Source of the DNA: CAZIRO01 sp964541595
GTDB lineage: Bacteria; Acidobacteriota; HRBIN11
Length of the DNA: 37,184 nt
Direction: 5' to 3'
Assembly: GCA_964541595.1 (NCBI GenBank)
Contig: CAZIRO010000005.1
Span: 1-37,184 of the forward strand
The notes under the pieces: generated by a model
The model's database searches: none
What the model was told of the DNA's origin: nothing
What the model saw: only the letters and a program-made list of their open reading frames with translations
Shown: positions 25,021 through 32,691 of the stretch, piece by piece
How the letters are laid out: each line of letters starts with the position of its first letter
Position numbering within the stretch: the first letter of the stretch is position 1
Position numbers and translations under genes: made by a program

Positions 25021-25049
25021 AGTTTACAGATCCCGCACACGCGTGTCAA
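25021..25049 (-). promoter_or_regulatory. promoter of the trp/aromatic operon
   Basis: On the minus strand: TTGACA (25044-25049), 17-bp spacer, TAAACT (25021-25026). Near-consensus sigma70-like. The transcript would start near 25013, ~50 bases before the leader ORF. A GATCGGGACAGGC repeat end lies just upstream (25065-25085). Confidence 0.75.
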
Positions 25050-25206
25050 CCACACGGCCTTTTTGGGATCGGGACAGGCGAATGGTTACGTCATATCTGC
25101 CCGCAAACACCCGGCCGGCTGGCAACCCTGGAGCAACGTCCGGATGAACCGTTTTCGTACCCGGGCGTTTTTCTCCCGAACCACGCACCGCCGCAAGCGT
25201 CGGGGG

Positions 25207-26169
25207 TCACACATTTCGATAATATTCAACATACCAGCGAATTGCTGCCCGTATCCCCTGCTCTACAGGTGTTGGATGCAGACCAAATGTCTCCTGGAAC
25301 TGACGCGATGTCACCACACATGGTTCAGTAAACATATACATCATCTCTCCGAACGCCCGCGCATTCGGGTCCAGCAACCCAGCCAGCCGAATCATCATTG
25401 GAGAAACCACCATCGTACGGGGGCGAATCCCCAGATTACTGCAGATCATTTCCACAATTTCTCGCTGTGTACATGCGGGGGCATGGGGTGTGATCCACAC
25501 TTTCCCGAGCGCTTCTTCACGGGTACCCAGAATGGCTGCTGCCTTTCCCACATCCTCGATATATGCCCATGAATGGGGCACGTGCAAGGATCCCATGATC
25601 TGCGCCTTTTTCCCGAGAACCAGGTTTCCCAACACGCGCTCACCCATTGCAGAATTCAGCACCCCCGGACCGTAGTAATCCGCCGAGCGCAATGCCGTGG
25701 CCTGCACATCCCCACGTTCATGGGCGGCCATGACCGCTTCTGCCATCCGGGCCCGCAGTTCTCCCTTACGTGAGCGCGGCCGAATTGGCGCATCTTCCGT
25801 GATCGGCATCGACAGATCGTACATGTATAGATTTTCAATTGAAACATAACACGCACCGGCTTCCCGTGCTGCTACAAGGACATGAGTCTGCAGCATGGGA
25901 AAGTACTGATGCCACAGATGATACGGAGGATTGAGTGCCTGATACACGACTGCGGCACCTTTCGCCGCGTAAATGGCCTGTTCGAGATCGGTCACGTCCG
26001 CAGCAACAATGTCCACATCATCGGGCATCAGCGCGGGACGGAAACCGTTACGGTTGACAGCGCGCACTGCGATATTCATTGCTCGCAATGCCCGTGCAAT
26101 CCAGCACCCCACCTGTCCGGTTCCGAAAATGACATGCCATGTATCGGCAGCAATTGGATGTTGCAGCAT
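25207..26169 (-). CDS. NAD(P)-binding epimerase/dehydratase-like (atypical SDR) protein
   Basis: 320 residues from ATG 26169, which has GGAAG upstream and precedes the first Rossmann strand; the frame extends to 26265 and longer starts cannot be excluded. Nucleotide-binding HVIFGTGQVGCWIARAL, then DIVAADVTDLEQA and an AAVVYQALNPPYHLWH segment. The middle has YVSIENLYMYD, where classical SDRs carry Ser and YxxxK; the YxxxK pair is not present, so it is an atypical member. Later LRSADYYGPGV and HSWAYIEDVGKA are typical of NAD-dependent epimerases. Substrate unknown. It lies upstream of the trp promoter on the same strand and may run into it. Confidence 0.75.
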   Translation of the reverse strand: MLQHPIAADTWHVIFGTGQVGCWIARALRAMNIAVRAVNRNGFRPALMPDDVDIVAADVTDLEQAIYAAKGAAVVYQALNPPYHLWHQYFPMLQTHVLVAAREAGACYVSIENLYMYDLSMPITEDAPIRPRSRKGELRARMAEAVMAAHERGDVQATALRSADYYGPGVLNSAMGERVLGNLVLGKKAQIMGSLHVPHSWAYIEDVGKAAAILGTREEALGKVWITPHAPACTQREIVEMICSNLGIRPRTMVVSPMMIRLAGLLDPNARAFGEMMYMFTEPCVVTSRQFQETFGLHPTPVEQGIRAAIRWYVEYYRNV

Positions 26170-26290
26170 CTGCGTCTTCCGGAATCCATCATTTGCGACA
26201 GTGACAAAATGGTGGGCCATCCTGCCCATCGCAGGCAGCAGAATACCACGGATGGCATGACGCATGCAAATACGACAATCCTGAAATTAT

Positions 26291-26526
26291 GGGTTCATTT
26301 CCAAAGTGAAGTGGCGAAGAAGGTGCCGGAGGTTGAGGGGATGGGACCCAGATGGACACGGATGCGCACAGACAGGTTGCCTGATCTGCGCCACGTCTGC
26401 GTGTATCGGCGTCCCATTACGGCTCACTGCGGGGGACTGATCCCGAGACCAGATGCTGCGTCCTCTCCCATAGGGAAGAAGCGACGGTGCGGAGAAGGCA
26501 TCGATACAGACCTGGGAAATGAACCC
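26291..26526 (+). mobile_element. 236-bp MITE-like element, copy 2 (intact ends)
   Basis: Bounded by a perfect 12-bp terminal inverted repeat: GGGTTCATTTCC (26291-26302) and GGAAATGAACCC (26515-26526). The inner ~220 bp match the reverse complement of 15119-15338 at about 95%. The right end stops 1-2 bases before the lysK stop codon. There is no target duplication that I can see and no transposase ORF. Confidence 0.7.
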
Positions 26527-26527
26527 C

Positions 26528-27673
26528 TTATTCCGCCGCGAGCGTGTGCAGCACATGCGTGAGCACACGAATACCGGTGAGGTATTCGTCCAGGTCAATG
26601 TGTTCATCCGGCGTGTGATCAAGGCGCGCGTCACCGGGACCATACGCCACGATGGGACACTGCCAGACCGGACCGACCACGTTCATATCGGACGTCCCCG
26701 TTTTGACCAGCAACCGGGGGCGAAACCCCTCCTGCCGAATCCCGGCAATGAAGGCACGCACGAGGGGGGACCGTTTATCCGCAACGTATGCCGATTCCAT
26801 TCCGGTCGCCCACCATTCGGCATGGACCTTCTCAAGCAGCGGTTGCAGTTCGGTCAGCCAGGCGTTCGGTGACCAGGTCAGTGGCAAACGGAAATCGATC
26901 GCCATTTCCGCCCACTCGCGCAATCCATCCGTATCGGTCGCAATCGTTCGCAGACGCGCGCTGATCTGATGAAACAGTCCCGTGACCTCCGTTGCTGCCG
27001 CTCCGTTGTGCAGGAGTTGCGGCGGATTGGCCGTGCGCACCCGTTGCTGAATGGCAGACCACAGCGCCACGAGCCGTTCCGGTGCATTCGGTTGCGGCAC
27101 TGCGCCATGCCGTACGGTATCCGTCAGGCGCACCCGCAGGAACATCCGTCCCCGGTACCCGAGTGTGATCCCCTGGACACCGCTGGGTTCAGCGATCACG
27201 CAGAACTCCGGTGGCGACCATGTGTCGGCCACATGATGTGCTCCCCGAGAGGTGGTCGTCTCTTCTTCGACCGCGCCGATGACGACCCAGCGCCAGCCGG
27301 GGCGCGGACCGACCCGGGCGACGGCGACCGTACAGGCGGCGAGTGGACCCTTGGCGTCGACACTGCCGCGCCCGAACAGGCGACCATTTTCAATACGCAC
27401 GGGGACCCAGCCGGATACCGTATCGATATGCCCGAGAAAGATCAGCGTGCGCGGTCCCGTTCCCAGAATGCCGACCGCATTGCCCGCGTCATCCACAGTC
27501 GCATCAAACCCATGCCGGGCCATCCAGTCCACAAGAAACGCCACGGCTGCGGATTCTTTTCCCGAGGGACTCGGGATGTCCACGAGGGCAGTCAGCAGAT
27601 CCACGGCTGCCGCATCGTGAACGACGTCCGTGCCGACACACACGGTCCTGCGGACGTTTTGCTGACCTCGCAT
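26528..27673 (-). CDS. lysK: [LysW]-lysine hydrolase (M20 metallopeptidase family)
   Basis: 381 residues from ATG 27673 (AGGAG at good spacing; ATG 27679 is too close to it). Zn ligands of the M20 fold: FLGHIDTV (His, Asp), GRGSVDAKGPLAA, and GAVEEETTTSRGAHH (catalytic Glu-Glu). It is close in layout to ArgE/DapE/CPG2 but in this operon should release lysine from the C-terminus of LysW, the last pathway step. Because LysK enzymes can also act on LysW-ornithine, an arginine role is possible. It is last in the lysWXYZJK unit; its stop abuts a repeat element. Confidence 0.88.
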   Translation of the reverse strand: MRGQQNVRRTVCVGTDVVHDAAAVDLLTALVDIPSPSGKESAAVAFLVDWMARHGFDATVDDAGNAVGILGTGPRTLIFLGHIDTVSGWVPVRIENGRLFGRGSVDAKGPLAACTVAVARVGPRPGWRWVVIGAVEEETTTSRGAHHVADTWSPPEFCVIAEPSGVQGITLGYRGRMFLRVRLTDTVRHGAVPQPNAPERLVALWSAIQQRVRTANPPQLLHNGAAATEVTGLFHQISARLRTIATDTDGLREWAEMAIDFRLPLTWSPNAWLTELQPLLEKVHAEWWATGMESAYVADKRSPLVRAFIAGIRQEGFRPRLLVKTGTSDMNVVGPVWQCPIVAYGPGDARLDHTPDEHIDLDEYLTGIRVLTHVLHTLAAE

Positions 27674-27742
27674 GATCATCTCCTGTAGTATCGTTCAGTT
27701 TCAGCGGCCCGATCGGCCGCTTCCGACCGAACGAATTCGGAA

Positions 27743-28935
27743 TTACACACCCAGCTCCGCTGCGACCTCGCGCAACGCCCGTTCCAGTGCGAGGGCGATC
27801 GCGTCCACGTGTTCCGCTTCGATTGTCAACGGCGGGAGAAAACGGACGACATCGATCCCGGCCAGCAGTGCGATCACACCGTGTTCCATCAGCCGTCGCA
27901 ATACGGGCGTTGCCCGAATACGCAACGCCACACCGATCATCAGACCGAGTCCACGGATCTCCCGGACCAGCGGTGATGTCATGGCCTGCAGCCGCTGCCG
28001 GAACCGTTCTCCCATCACGGCGGCGCGTTCTACGAGGCCCTCATTGCGAATGGTCGCAATCGTGGCCAGCGCTGCCGCGCAGGCGACGGGATTGCCCCCG
28101 AACGTGGACCCGTGCGTCTTCGCGGGCAATGGTCCCCATTCTGCGGGAAACGCGGTCGCCCCGACCGGGAACCCCCCGCCCATGCCTTTACCCAGGGTGA
28201 ATATGTCCGGCAGGACCCCGTAATGTTCCGCGGCGAACCATCGACCGGTACGACCGAATCCGGTCTNNNNNNNNNNTGCACCTCGTCGAAGATCAGCACT
28301 GCACCGGTCCGATCGCAGACCGCGCGTGCGGCGGTCAAAAACTCCTGCGTCGCCGGCCAGACACCCCCTTCGCCCTGGACGACCTCCAGGATGACCGCTG
28401 CGGTCCGGCCGTTGACCGCCGCCTCGAGCGCCGCGACGTCGTTGAACGCGATATGCCGAAATCCGGGTACCAGGGGTTCAAACGGTTTCCGATAGACGGG
28501 ATTCCAGGTCGCGGACAGGGACCCCATTGTACGGCCATGAAACCCCCGACGTGCTGCAACGACGTCCGTACGGCCCGTATGCATGCGGGCAAACTTGATC
28601 GCCGCCTCCACAGCTTCCGTACCCGAATTGCAGAGAAAGACCCGCCACTCCCGCTCTCCGGGCAGTACAGACTGCAACGTTGCGAGTAATCGCGCCCGCT
28701 GATCGTTGTAGAAGAACTCCGCACATACCATCGCCCGCTGCATCTGTTCCGCCACGGCCGTCCGCACGGCCGGATGTCCGTGGCCGAGCACACCCACACC
28801 CAGACCGGTGGCCGCATCGAGGTACCGCCGGTCCCGATCGTCCCAGACGTATACGCCTGCGCCACGCACAATGGTGACCGGGCATTTTGCGTATACGCCA
28901 CTCGTATATCGTTGTTCCACTGCCTGGAAATCCAT
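27743..28935 (-). CDS. lysJ: [LysW]-aminoadipate semialdehyde aminotransferase (ArgD-like), interrupted by assembly Ns
   Basis: Class III PLP aminotransferase. N-part: TSGVYAKCPVTIVRGAG, YLDAATGLGVGVLGHGHP, CNSGTEAVEAAIKFAR, GFHGRTMGSLSAT, VQGEGGVWPA and LIFDEV. C-part: TGFGRTGRWFAAEHYG, TLGKGMGGGFPVGA with the PLP Lys, then STFGGNPVACAAAL. The N run at 28267-28276 splits the frame as written. Dropping the Ns and one duplicated base joins DEV-Q-TGFGRTG and gives exactly 394 codons, so the gene is intact. It makes LysW-lysine from the semialdehyde using glutamate. Start ATG 28935. Confidence 0.88.
28267..28276. other. 10-base N run (scaffold gap) inside lysJ
   Basis: The flanking sequence ends ...GAGGTGCA and resumes AGACCGGA. 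The conserved family motif DEVQTGFGRTG needs GAGGTGCAGACCGGA, which is what results if the two sides overlap by one base. The gap is probably a placeholder with no missing sequence. Confidence 0.85.
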
Positions 28936-28960
28936 ACGATGCCCCCGCATCTCATGGAGA

Positions 28961-29773
28961 TCACGCCGATCGGGCGACAATACGGGTTCCCTCGCCCGCG
29001 AGTGCACGGTACACCGGCCGCTCAATGCGCCCGTCGGCCAGAACCACACACCCCACCCCACCCCGCAGCGCCTCGCCGGCCGCTTCGAGTTTCGTACGCA
29101 TTCGCCCCTGCGCCCACGCCATCGCCTGTTCCAGCGCATCTACGGAAAGTACCGCCACCCGGGTCGATTCGTCCGGATAGTTGCGCAGCAACCCCGGCGC
29201 ACCGGTCAGCAGGATCAGTCCCGAGGCCCGCATCGCGACCGCAAGCAGTGCGGCCACCCGATCGCCGTCGATATTCACCACGGTGCCGTCCGGCGTGATT
29301 CCCAGCGGGACAATGACCGGATACAGTCCCTGTTGAATGAGCAGGTGCAACAGTCCCGTACGCAGTCTCTCGATCTTGCCGGAATGGTCTCCGCGCAGGA
29401 TCAGCACCCGACCGTTTTCACGGATCTTGAGGACTCCCTTGCGACGTGCCTGAACAACCCCCCCGTCGATCCCCCGCAGACCGATGGCATCCACACCGCG
29501 ACGGCGCAGTCCCGCGACGATCCGTGCGTTGAACGCACCGTACGCCATCATCAGGATTTCGATCGTTCGGGCGTCCGTGTACCGGCTCGTACGGCCGGAT
29601 ACTGAGATGACGTGCCGGGGCGGATGTCCCAGGGCATGTCCCAGCGCGTCGGCCTGCGCAGAGATGCCGTGTACGAGGATCCATCGCTGGCCCTCGTGGG
29701 CCCAGGCTGCCAGGTCGTCCAGAACGGCTTCCAGATTCACGGTTTCGTGTCCCCCCACCTTGACCACCCACAT
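28961..29773 (-). CDS. lysZ: [LysW]-aminoadipate 6-kinase
   Basis: 270 residues, amino-acid kinase fold close to N-acetylglutamate kinase. VVKVGGHETVN at the start, ILVHGISAQADALGHALGHPP, SGRTSRYTDARTIEI, RGDHSGKIE, NIDGDRVAALLA, LLTGAPGLLRNYPDES and AQGRMRTKLEAA. It phosphorylates the side-chain carboxylate of LysW-bound aminoadipate. The usual GG of the substrate loop (VHGG) reads Gly36-Ile37 here, a substitution in a conserved turn. GAGG lies 7 bases before the ATG. Confidence 0.88.
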   Translation of the reverse strand: MWVVKVGGHETVNLEAVLDDLAAWAHEGQRWILVHGISAQADALGHALGHPPRHVISVSGRTSRYTDARTIEILMMAYGAFNARIVAGLRRRGVDAIGLRGIDGGVVQARRKGVLKIRENGRVLILRGDHSGKIERLRTGLLHLLIQQGLYPVIVPLGITPDGTVVNIDGDRVAALLAVAMRASGLILLTGAPGLLRNYPDESTRVAVLSVDALEQAMAWAQGRMRTKLEAAGEALRGGVGCVVLADGRIERPVYRALAGEGTRIVARSA

Positions 29774-29831
29774 GGACAGACCTCACCATGGGAATTCGCA
29801 CGCCAGGGGGGAATTCGAATGCACAGCACGC

Positions 29832-30872
29832 TCATACCGGATAGGGACCGATCATGTCCAGTCCGGCCGTTTCCGGCCATCCCATCGCCACGTTCAACGC
29901 CTGTACCGCCGATCCGGCCGCACCCTTCATCAGGTTGTCGATCGCACACAGCGCGACGACCCGTCCCGTTTCGGGTTCGATATCAAATCCCACGTCCGCA
30001 AAGTTGCTGCCGACGACACCCTTCGGATCCGGACGCCGGATCACACCCTGACGATCGCGCACGATGCGAACAAACGGTTCTTCCTGATAACACGTCCGAT
30101 AGATCCGCCACAGCGCCGTTTCGTCAACCGGTGTTTTCGTCCACAGATGGGCAACGGCCAGTACACCGCGGACGGTGTCCACTGACGTCGCCGACATGAC
30201 CACATTCGGCAGGTTGAGGACCTGGCGCACCTCCGCCGTGTGGCGATGACCGACCGGTGCATACGGCCGTACCGCACCATGCCGTTCCGGATGGTGGGAC
30301 CGGGGAGTCGGCGTTCGTCCGGCTTCCGAGGAACCGGCATGGACGTCCACAATCACGGGCCGCGCGGTATCGACGAGATCCGCCCGTACGAACGGCCACA
30401 GGGCAAGAATGGCAGCCGTCGCATTGCAGCCCACACCGCTGATATACCGCGCATGGCGGAGACGGTCCCGGTACACCTCCGGTAACCCGTAAACAAAACG
30501 GTCCAGCCACTCCGGACACGGATGCGCCCGTCCGTACCAGGTCGCATAATCCGCTGCCGTGGACAGTCGGAAATCCGCCGAGAGGTCCACAATCACCGAT
30601 GCCAGCGATGCAAAGTGTTCCATACGGGGCGCAACTTCCCCATGCGGCAGGGCAATGAACAGCACATCACACGCACGGAGGTCCGCCATGCGGCAAAACG
30701 TGAGGGTCGTGTGCTTGCGCAAATTCGGATGAATCCGATAGACGGGAACACCCGCATGCGATTCCGAGGTCACCTGCGCGATGTCGACCCGGGGATGCCG
30801 GAGCAGTATCCGCAACAGTTCGCCCCCCACATATCCGGATGCACCCACAATGCTGACCCGGACCCGTGTCAT
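29832..30872 (-). CDS. lysY: [LysW]-aminoadipyl phosphate reductase (ArgC-like)
   Basis: 346 residues. NADP-binding VSIVGASGYVGGELLRILLRHP, then SESHAGVPVYRIHPNLRK, FIALPHGE, VDLSADFRL, YGLPEVYRDRL, and SGVGCNATAAILAL with the catalytic Cys; HHPERHGAVRPYAPVGHRHTAEV-type segment later supplies the conserved His. It reduces the acyl phosphate on LysW to the semialdehyde. It overlaps lysX by 4 bases (ATGA) and is followed by lysZ after 58 bp. Confidence 0.92.
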   Translation of the reverse strand: MTRVRVSIVGASGYVGGELLRILLRHPRVDIAQVTSESHAGVPVYRIHPNLRKHTTLTFCRMADLRACDVLFIALPHGEVAPRMEHFASLASVIVDLSADFRLSTAADYATWYGRAHPCPEWLDRFVYGLPEVYRDRLRHARYISGVGCNATAAILALWPFVRADLVDTARPVIVDVHAGSSEAGRTPTPRSHHPERHGAVRPYAPVGHRHTAEVRQVLNLPNVVMSATSVDTVRGVLAVAHLWTKTPVDETALWRIYRTCYQEEPFVRIVRDRQGVIRRPDPKGVVGSNFADVGFDIEPETGRVVALCAIDNLMKGAAGSAVQALNVAMGWPETAGLDMIGPYPV

Positions 30873-31762
30873 AACCGGCTCTCGGATACGGGGGCCATAT
30901 GCGCTTCTTCCCAGCCGTACCGCACCACTTGTTGAACAAAATCAACAATATATGCAGGAATATCCACCCCGGAGGCCTCCATGGCGTTGCGGAATTCCAT
31001 CGAGTGGTTGACTTCGTTGACGAGCAGACCCCGCTCGGGGTCCTCGAATACGTCAATGGCGAGAATGCCACCCCCGATGGCCATGGCCGTCCGGAGACAG
31101 AGATCGTGCAGTTCCGGGGTCAACGGACAGCGCGTTGCCCGTCCACCGCGCGCGGTATTCGTGATCCAGTGGTCGGAATGCCGATAGATCGACGCCACCA
31201 CCTGTCCGCCCACCACGATCACCCGGATGTCCCGGTTCGGTTTCGGAATATGTTCCTGCAAATAGTAAATATGATGCACAAAGGCACCCAGGGTGTCGCG
31301 GTGTTCGAGTACGGCTTCCGCAGCGTCCCGATCGTTGAGTCGGGCGATCAGGCGCCCCCAGGAGCCGACCACCGGTTTCAGTACCACGGGATATCCCATG
31401 TCGTCCATACCCCGCAACGCCGCATCCACCGAAAACGCGATGCGCGTGTGGGGTACCGGAATCCCGGCGCGAATGAGCGTGAGCGTGGTCAGCAACTTGT
31501 TGCCGCAGGTCAGCACCACCGAAAACGGATTGATCACCGGCAACCCGAGTGCCTCAAAACACCGCGCCAGGTGCAACGCACGCCAGTATCCCAGCGACCG
31601 GAGCACCACCGCATCGTACTTGCGCCAGCCGTCCAGTCGGTCGAGATCAACCACAATAGAACGGTCGTTGACCATATCCACCGTAACTCCGGCACGGCGG
31701 AATGCCTCATAGATCCACCGTTCCTCGGCACGTACGAACGAACACACCAGCGCGATCTGCAT
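30869..31762 (-). CDS. lysX: alpha-aminoadipate-LysW ligase (ATP-grasp)
   Basis: 297 residues from ATG 31762 (GAGGT upstream; a GTG at 31780 is an alternative). ATP-grasp enzyme related to RimK: NPFSVVLTCGNKLLT, VVLKPVVGSWGRLIA (the LysX-type ATP loop), YYLQEHIPKPNRDIRV, GGRATRCPL and VNEVNHSMEF (metal and ligand site). It joins the amino group of aminoadipate to the C-terminal Glu of LysW, protecting it. It follows lysW after 42 bp. ArgX-type glutamate ligases are similar; context favours aminoadipate. Confidence 0.93.
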   Translation of the reverse strand: MQIALVCSFVRAEERWIYEAFRRAGVTVDMVNDRSIVVDLDRLDGWRKYDAVVLRSLGYWRALHLARCFEALGLPVINPFSVVLTCGNKLLTTLTLIRAGIPVPHTRIAFSVDAALRGMDDMGYPVVLKPVVGSWGRLIARLNDRDAAEAVLEHRDTLGAFVHHIYYLQEHIPKPNRDIRVIVVGGQVVASIYRHSDHWITNTARGGRATRCPLTPELHDLCLRTAMAIGGGILAIDVFEDPERGLLVNEVNHSMEFRNAMEASGVDIPAYIVDFVQQVVRYGWEEAHMAPVSESRL

Positions 31763-31804
31763 GCGCGACCTCAACCTCACCGGACCGCAGCGTCCGATGC
31801 GGGG

Positions 31805-31975
31805 TTACTCGCCCCAGTCTTCTTCAACCTGCGGCGCCTGTTCAAAGGTTAATGGAGATAAATTCGTCACCTCGAGTTCCGCGCCGCATTCCGGACAGGT
31901 CAACAATTCGTGTAACAACACGTCGGAAGCGACGGGAACGGATGCCGCACATACCGGGCACACCCCACTCGCCAT
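31805..31975 (-). CDS. lysW: amino-group carrier protein LysW
   Basis: 56 residues from ATG 31975, set by GGGGAGGAA upstream. Two zinc knuckles, CPVC (6-9) and CPEC (27-30), a small acidic body, and the diagnostic C-terminus EDWGE, whose last Glu carries the pathway intermediates as an isopeptide. It is the scaffold recognised by LysX, LysZ, LysY, LysJ and LysK and protects the amino group. It is the first gene of the lysWXYZJK operon, with a promoter and ARG-box-like site ~65-105 bases upstream. Confidence 0.95.
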   Translation of the reverse strand: MASGVCPVCAASVPVASDVLLHELLTCPECGAELEVTNLSPLTFEQAPQVEEDWGE

Positions 31976-32040
31976 ACGCTGTTCCTCCCCAATTTGAATC
32001 ACCATGCCATACCGTTCATCTCACGCGGGTCTTGCAACAA

Positions 32041-32057
32041 CGATGCAATAAATTACG
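32041..32057 (-). promoter_or_regulatory. ARG-box-like operator of the lysW operon
   Basis: Minus strand reads CGTAATTTATTGCATCG. It matches the site before homocitrate synthase (TGTATATTATTGCATCC) at 13 of 17 positions, and both resemble the ArgR half-site pair. It covers the -10 box (32050-32055). Confidence 0.65.
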
Positions 32058-32078
32058 ATTTTGCTCTCCGAAAGTCAA
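32050..32078 (-). promoter_or_regulatory. lysW operon promoter
   Basis: Minus strand: TTGACT (32073-32078), 17-bp spacer, TAATTT (32050-32055). The -10 is embedded in the operator, the layout of a repressible promoter. Confidence 0.65.
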
Positions 32079-32079
32079 G

Positions 32080-32109
32080 TTGCATCCACTCCCGCAAATC
32101 CGGTATCTT
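32080..32109 (+). promoter_or_regulatory. possible promoter of the ArgR-family gene
   Basis: TTGCAT (32080-32085), 18-bp spacer, TATCTT (32104-32109), 28 bases before the ATG at 32137. It is back to back with the lysW promoter, so one operator could control both. Confidence 0.45.
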
Positions 32110-32136
32110 TTTTCTCCACACCGGCAGGAGCATTGC

Positions 32137-32610
32137 ATGCGGAGTTCAAAAGCCCTGCGTCAACAGTGGATCCGTCGAATCCTGGCCGAGGAGATCATCG
32201 ATTCGCAACAGGCACTGCGCGAACGTCTGGCCACATTCGGCATCACGGTGACGCAGGCGACGATCTCGCGTGATTTGCGTGAAATGGGGGTCGTACGTGT
32301 GCCCATCGGGTCCGGACGCACGCGGTACGTGGTCCCGGAAGCCATGCCGACCCGTCCGCCGCCGGATCAGATCCATACCGTCCTCCGCCGGTTTGTGATC
32401 GACGTGCGCGGTACGCACAATCTGGTCCTCATCAAGACGACACCCAGCGCCGCCCCGGTGGTTGCGGACCTGCTGGACCGTCTGGAATGGCCGGAACTGC
32501 TCGGTACGGTGTCCGGCGAGGACACCGTACTGGCCGTCCTGAAAACCGCTCGCCACCGCACGCGTTTCATCCGGCGCATCGAACACTGGCGCCGGGGCAA
32601 GGAAACGTAA
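32137..32610 (+). CDS. argR: ArgR/AhrC-family transcriptional regulator, probably controlling lysine genes
   Basis: 157 residues from ATG 32137 (AGGAG upstream). N-terminal winged helix: SQQALRERLATFGITVTQATISRDLREMG (recognition helix). C-terminal oligomerisation/ligand domain: NLVLIKTTPSAAPVVADLLDRL and LLGTVSGEDTVLAVLK. The ligand pair that is Asp128-Asp129 in E. coli ArgR is Glu128-Asp129 here, which may change effector preference. Family members form hexamers and bind ARG boxes with arginine. It sits divergent from lysW and no arginine-only gene is in the window, so lysine or both may be the co-effector. I use argR for the family only. Confidence 0.85.
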   Translation: MRSSKALRQQWIRRILAEEIIDSQQALRERLATFGITVTQATISRDLREMGVVRVPIGSGRTRYVVPEAMPTRPPPDQIHTVLRRFVIDVRGTHNLVLIKTTPSAAPVVADLLDRLEWPELLGTVSGEDTVLAVLKTARHRTRFIRRIEHWRRGKET

Positions 32611-32612
32611 CG

Positions 32613-32691
32613 TGATTTCGAATTGCGAATTTCGGATTTATAGAAAGAATCATTTTGAAATTTGCCATTCGCAGTCCGAAATCGCTCCGGT
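32613..32691. repeat. palindromic AATTTCGGATT element between convergent genes
   Basis: Left arm GATTTCGAATTGCGAATTTC and right arm, inverted, of the form GATTTCGGACTGCGAATGGC, around a short AT-rich centre. It fills the 39-bp gap between argR and the dehydrogenase gene and encodes the last residues of the latter. It is related to 5028-5107. It could act as a two-way terminator. Confidence 0.6.

Noticed and set aside
27743..29139. lysJ as a frameshifted pseudogene
   Set aside because: The frame change occurs exactly at the N run; removing the Ns and one duplicated base restores the family motif and length.
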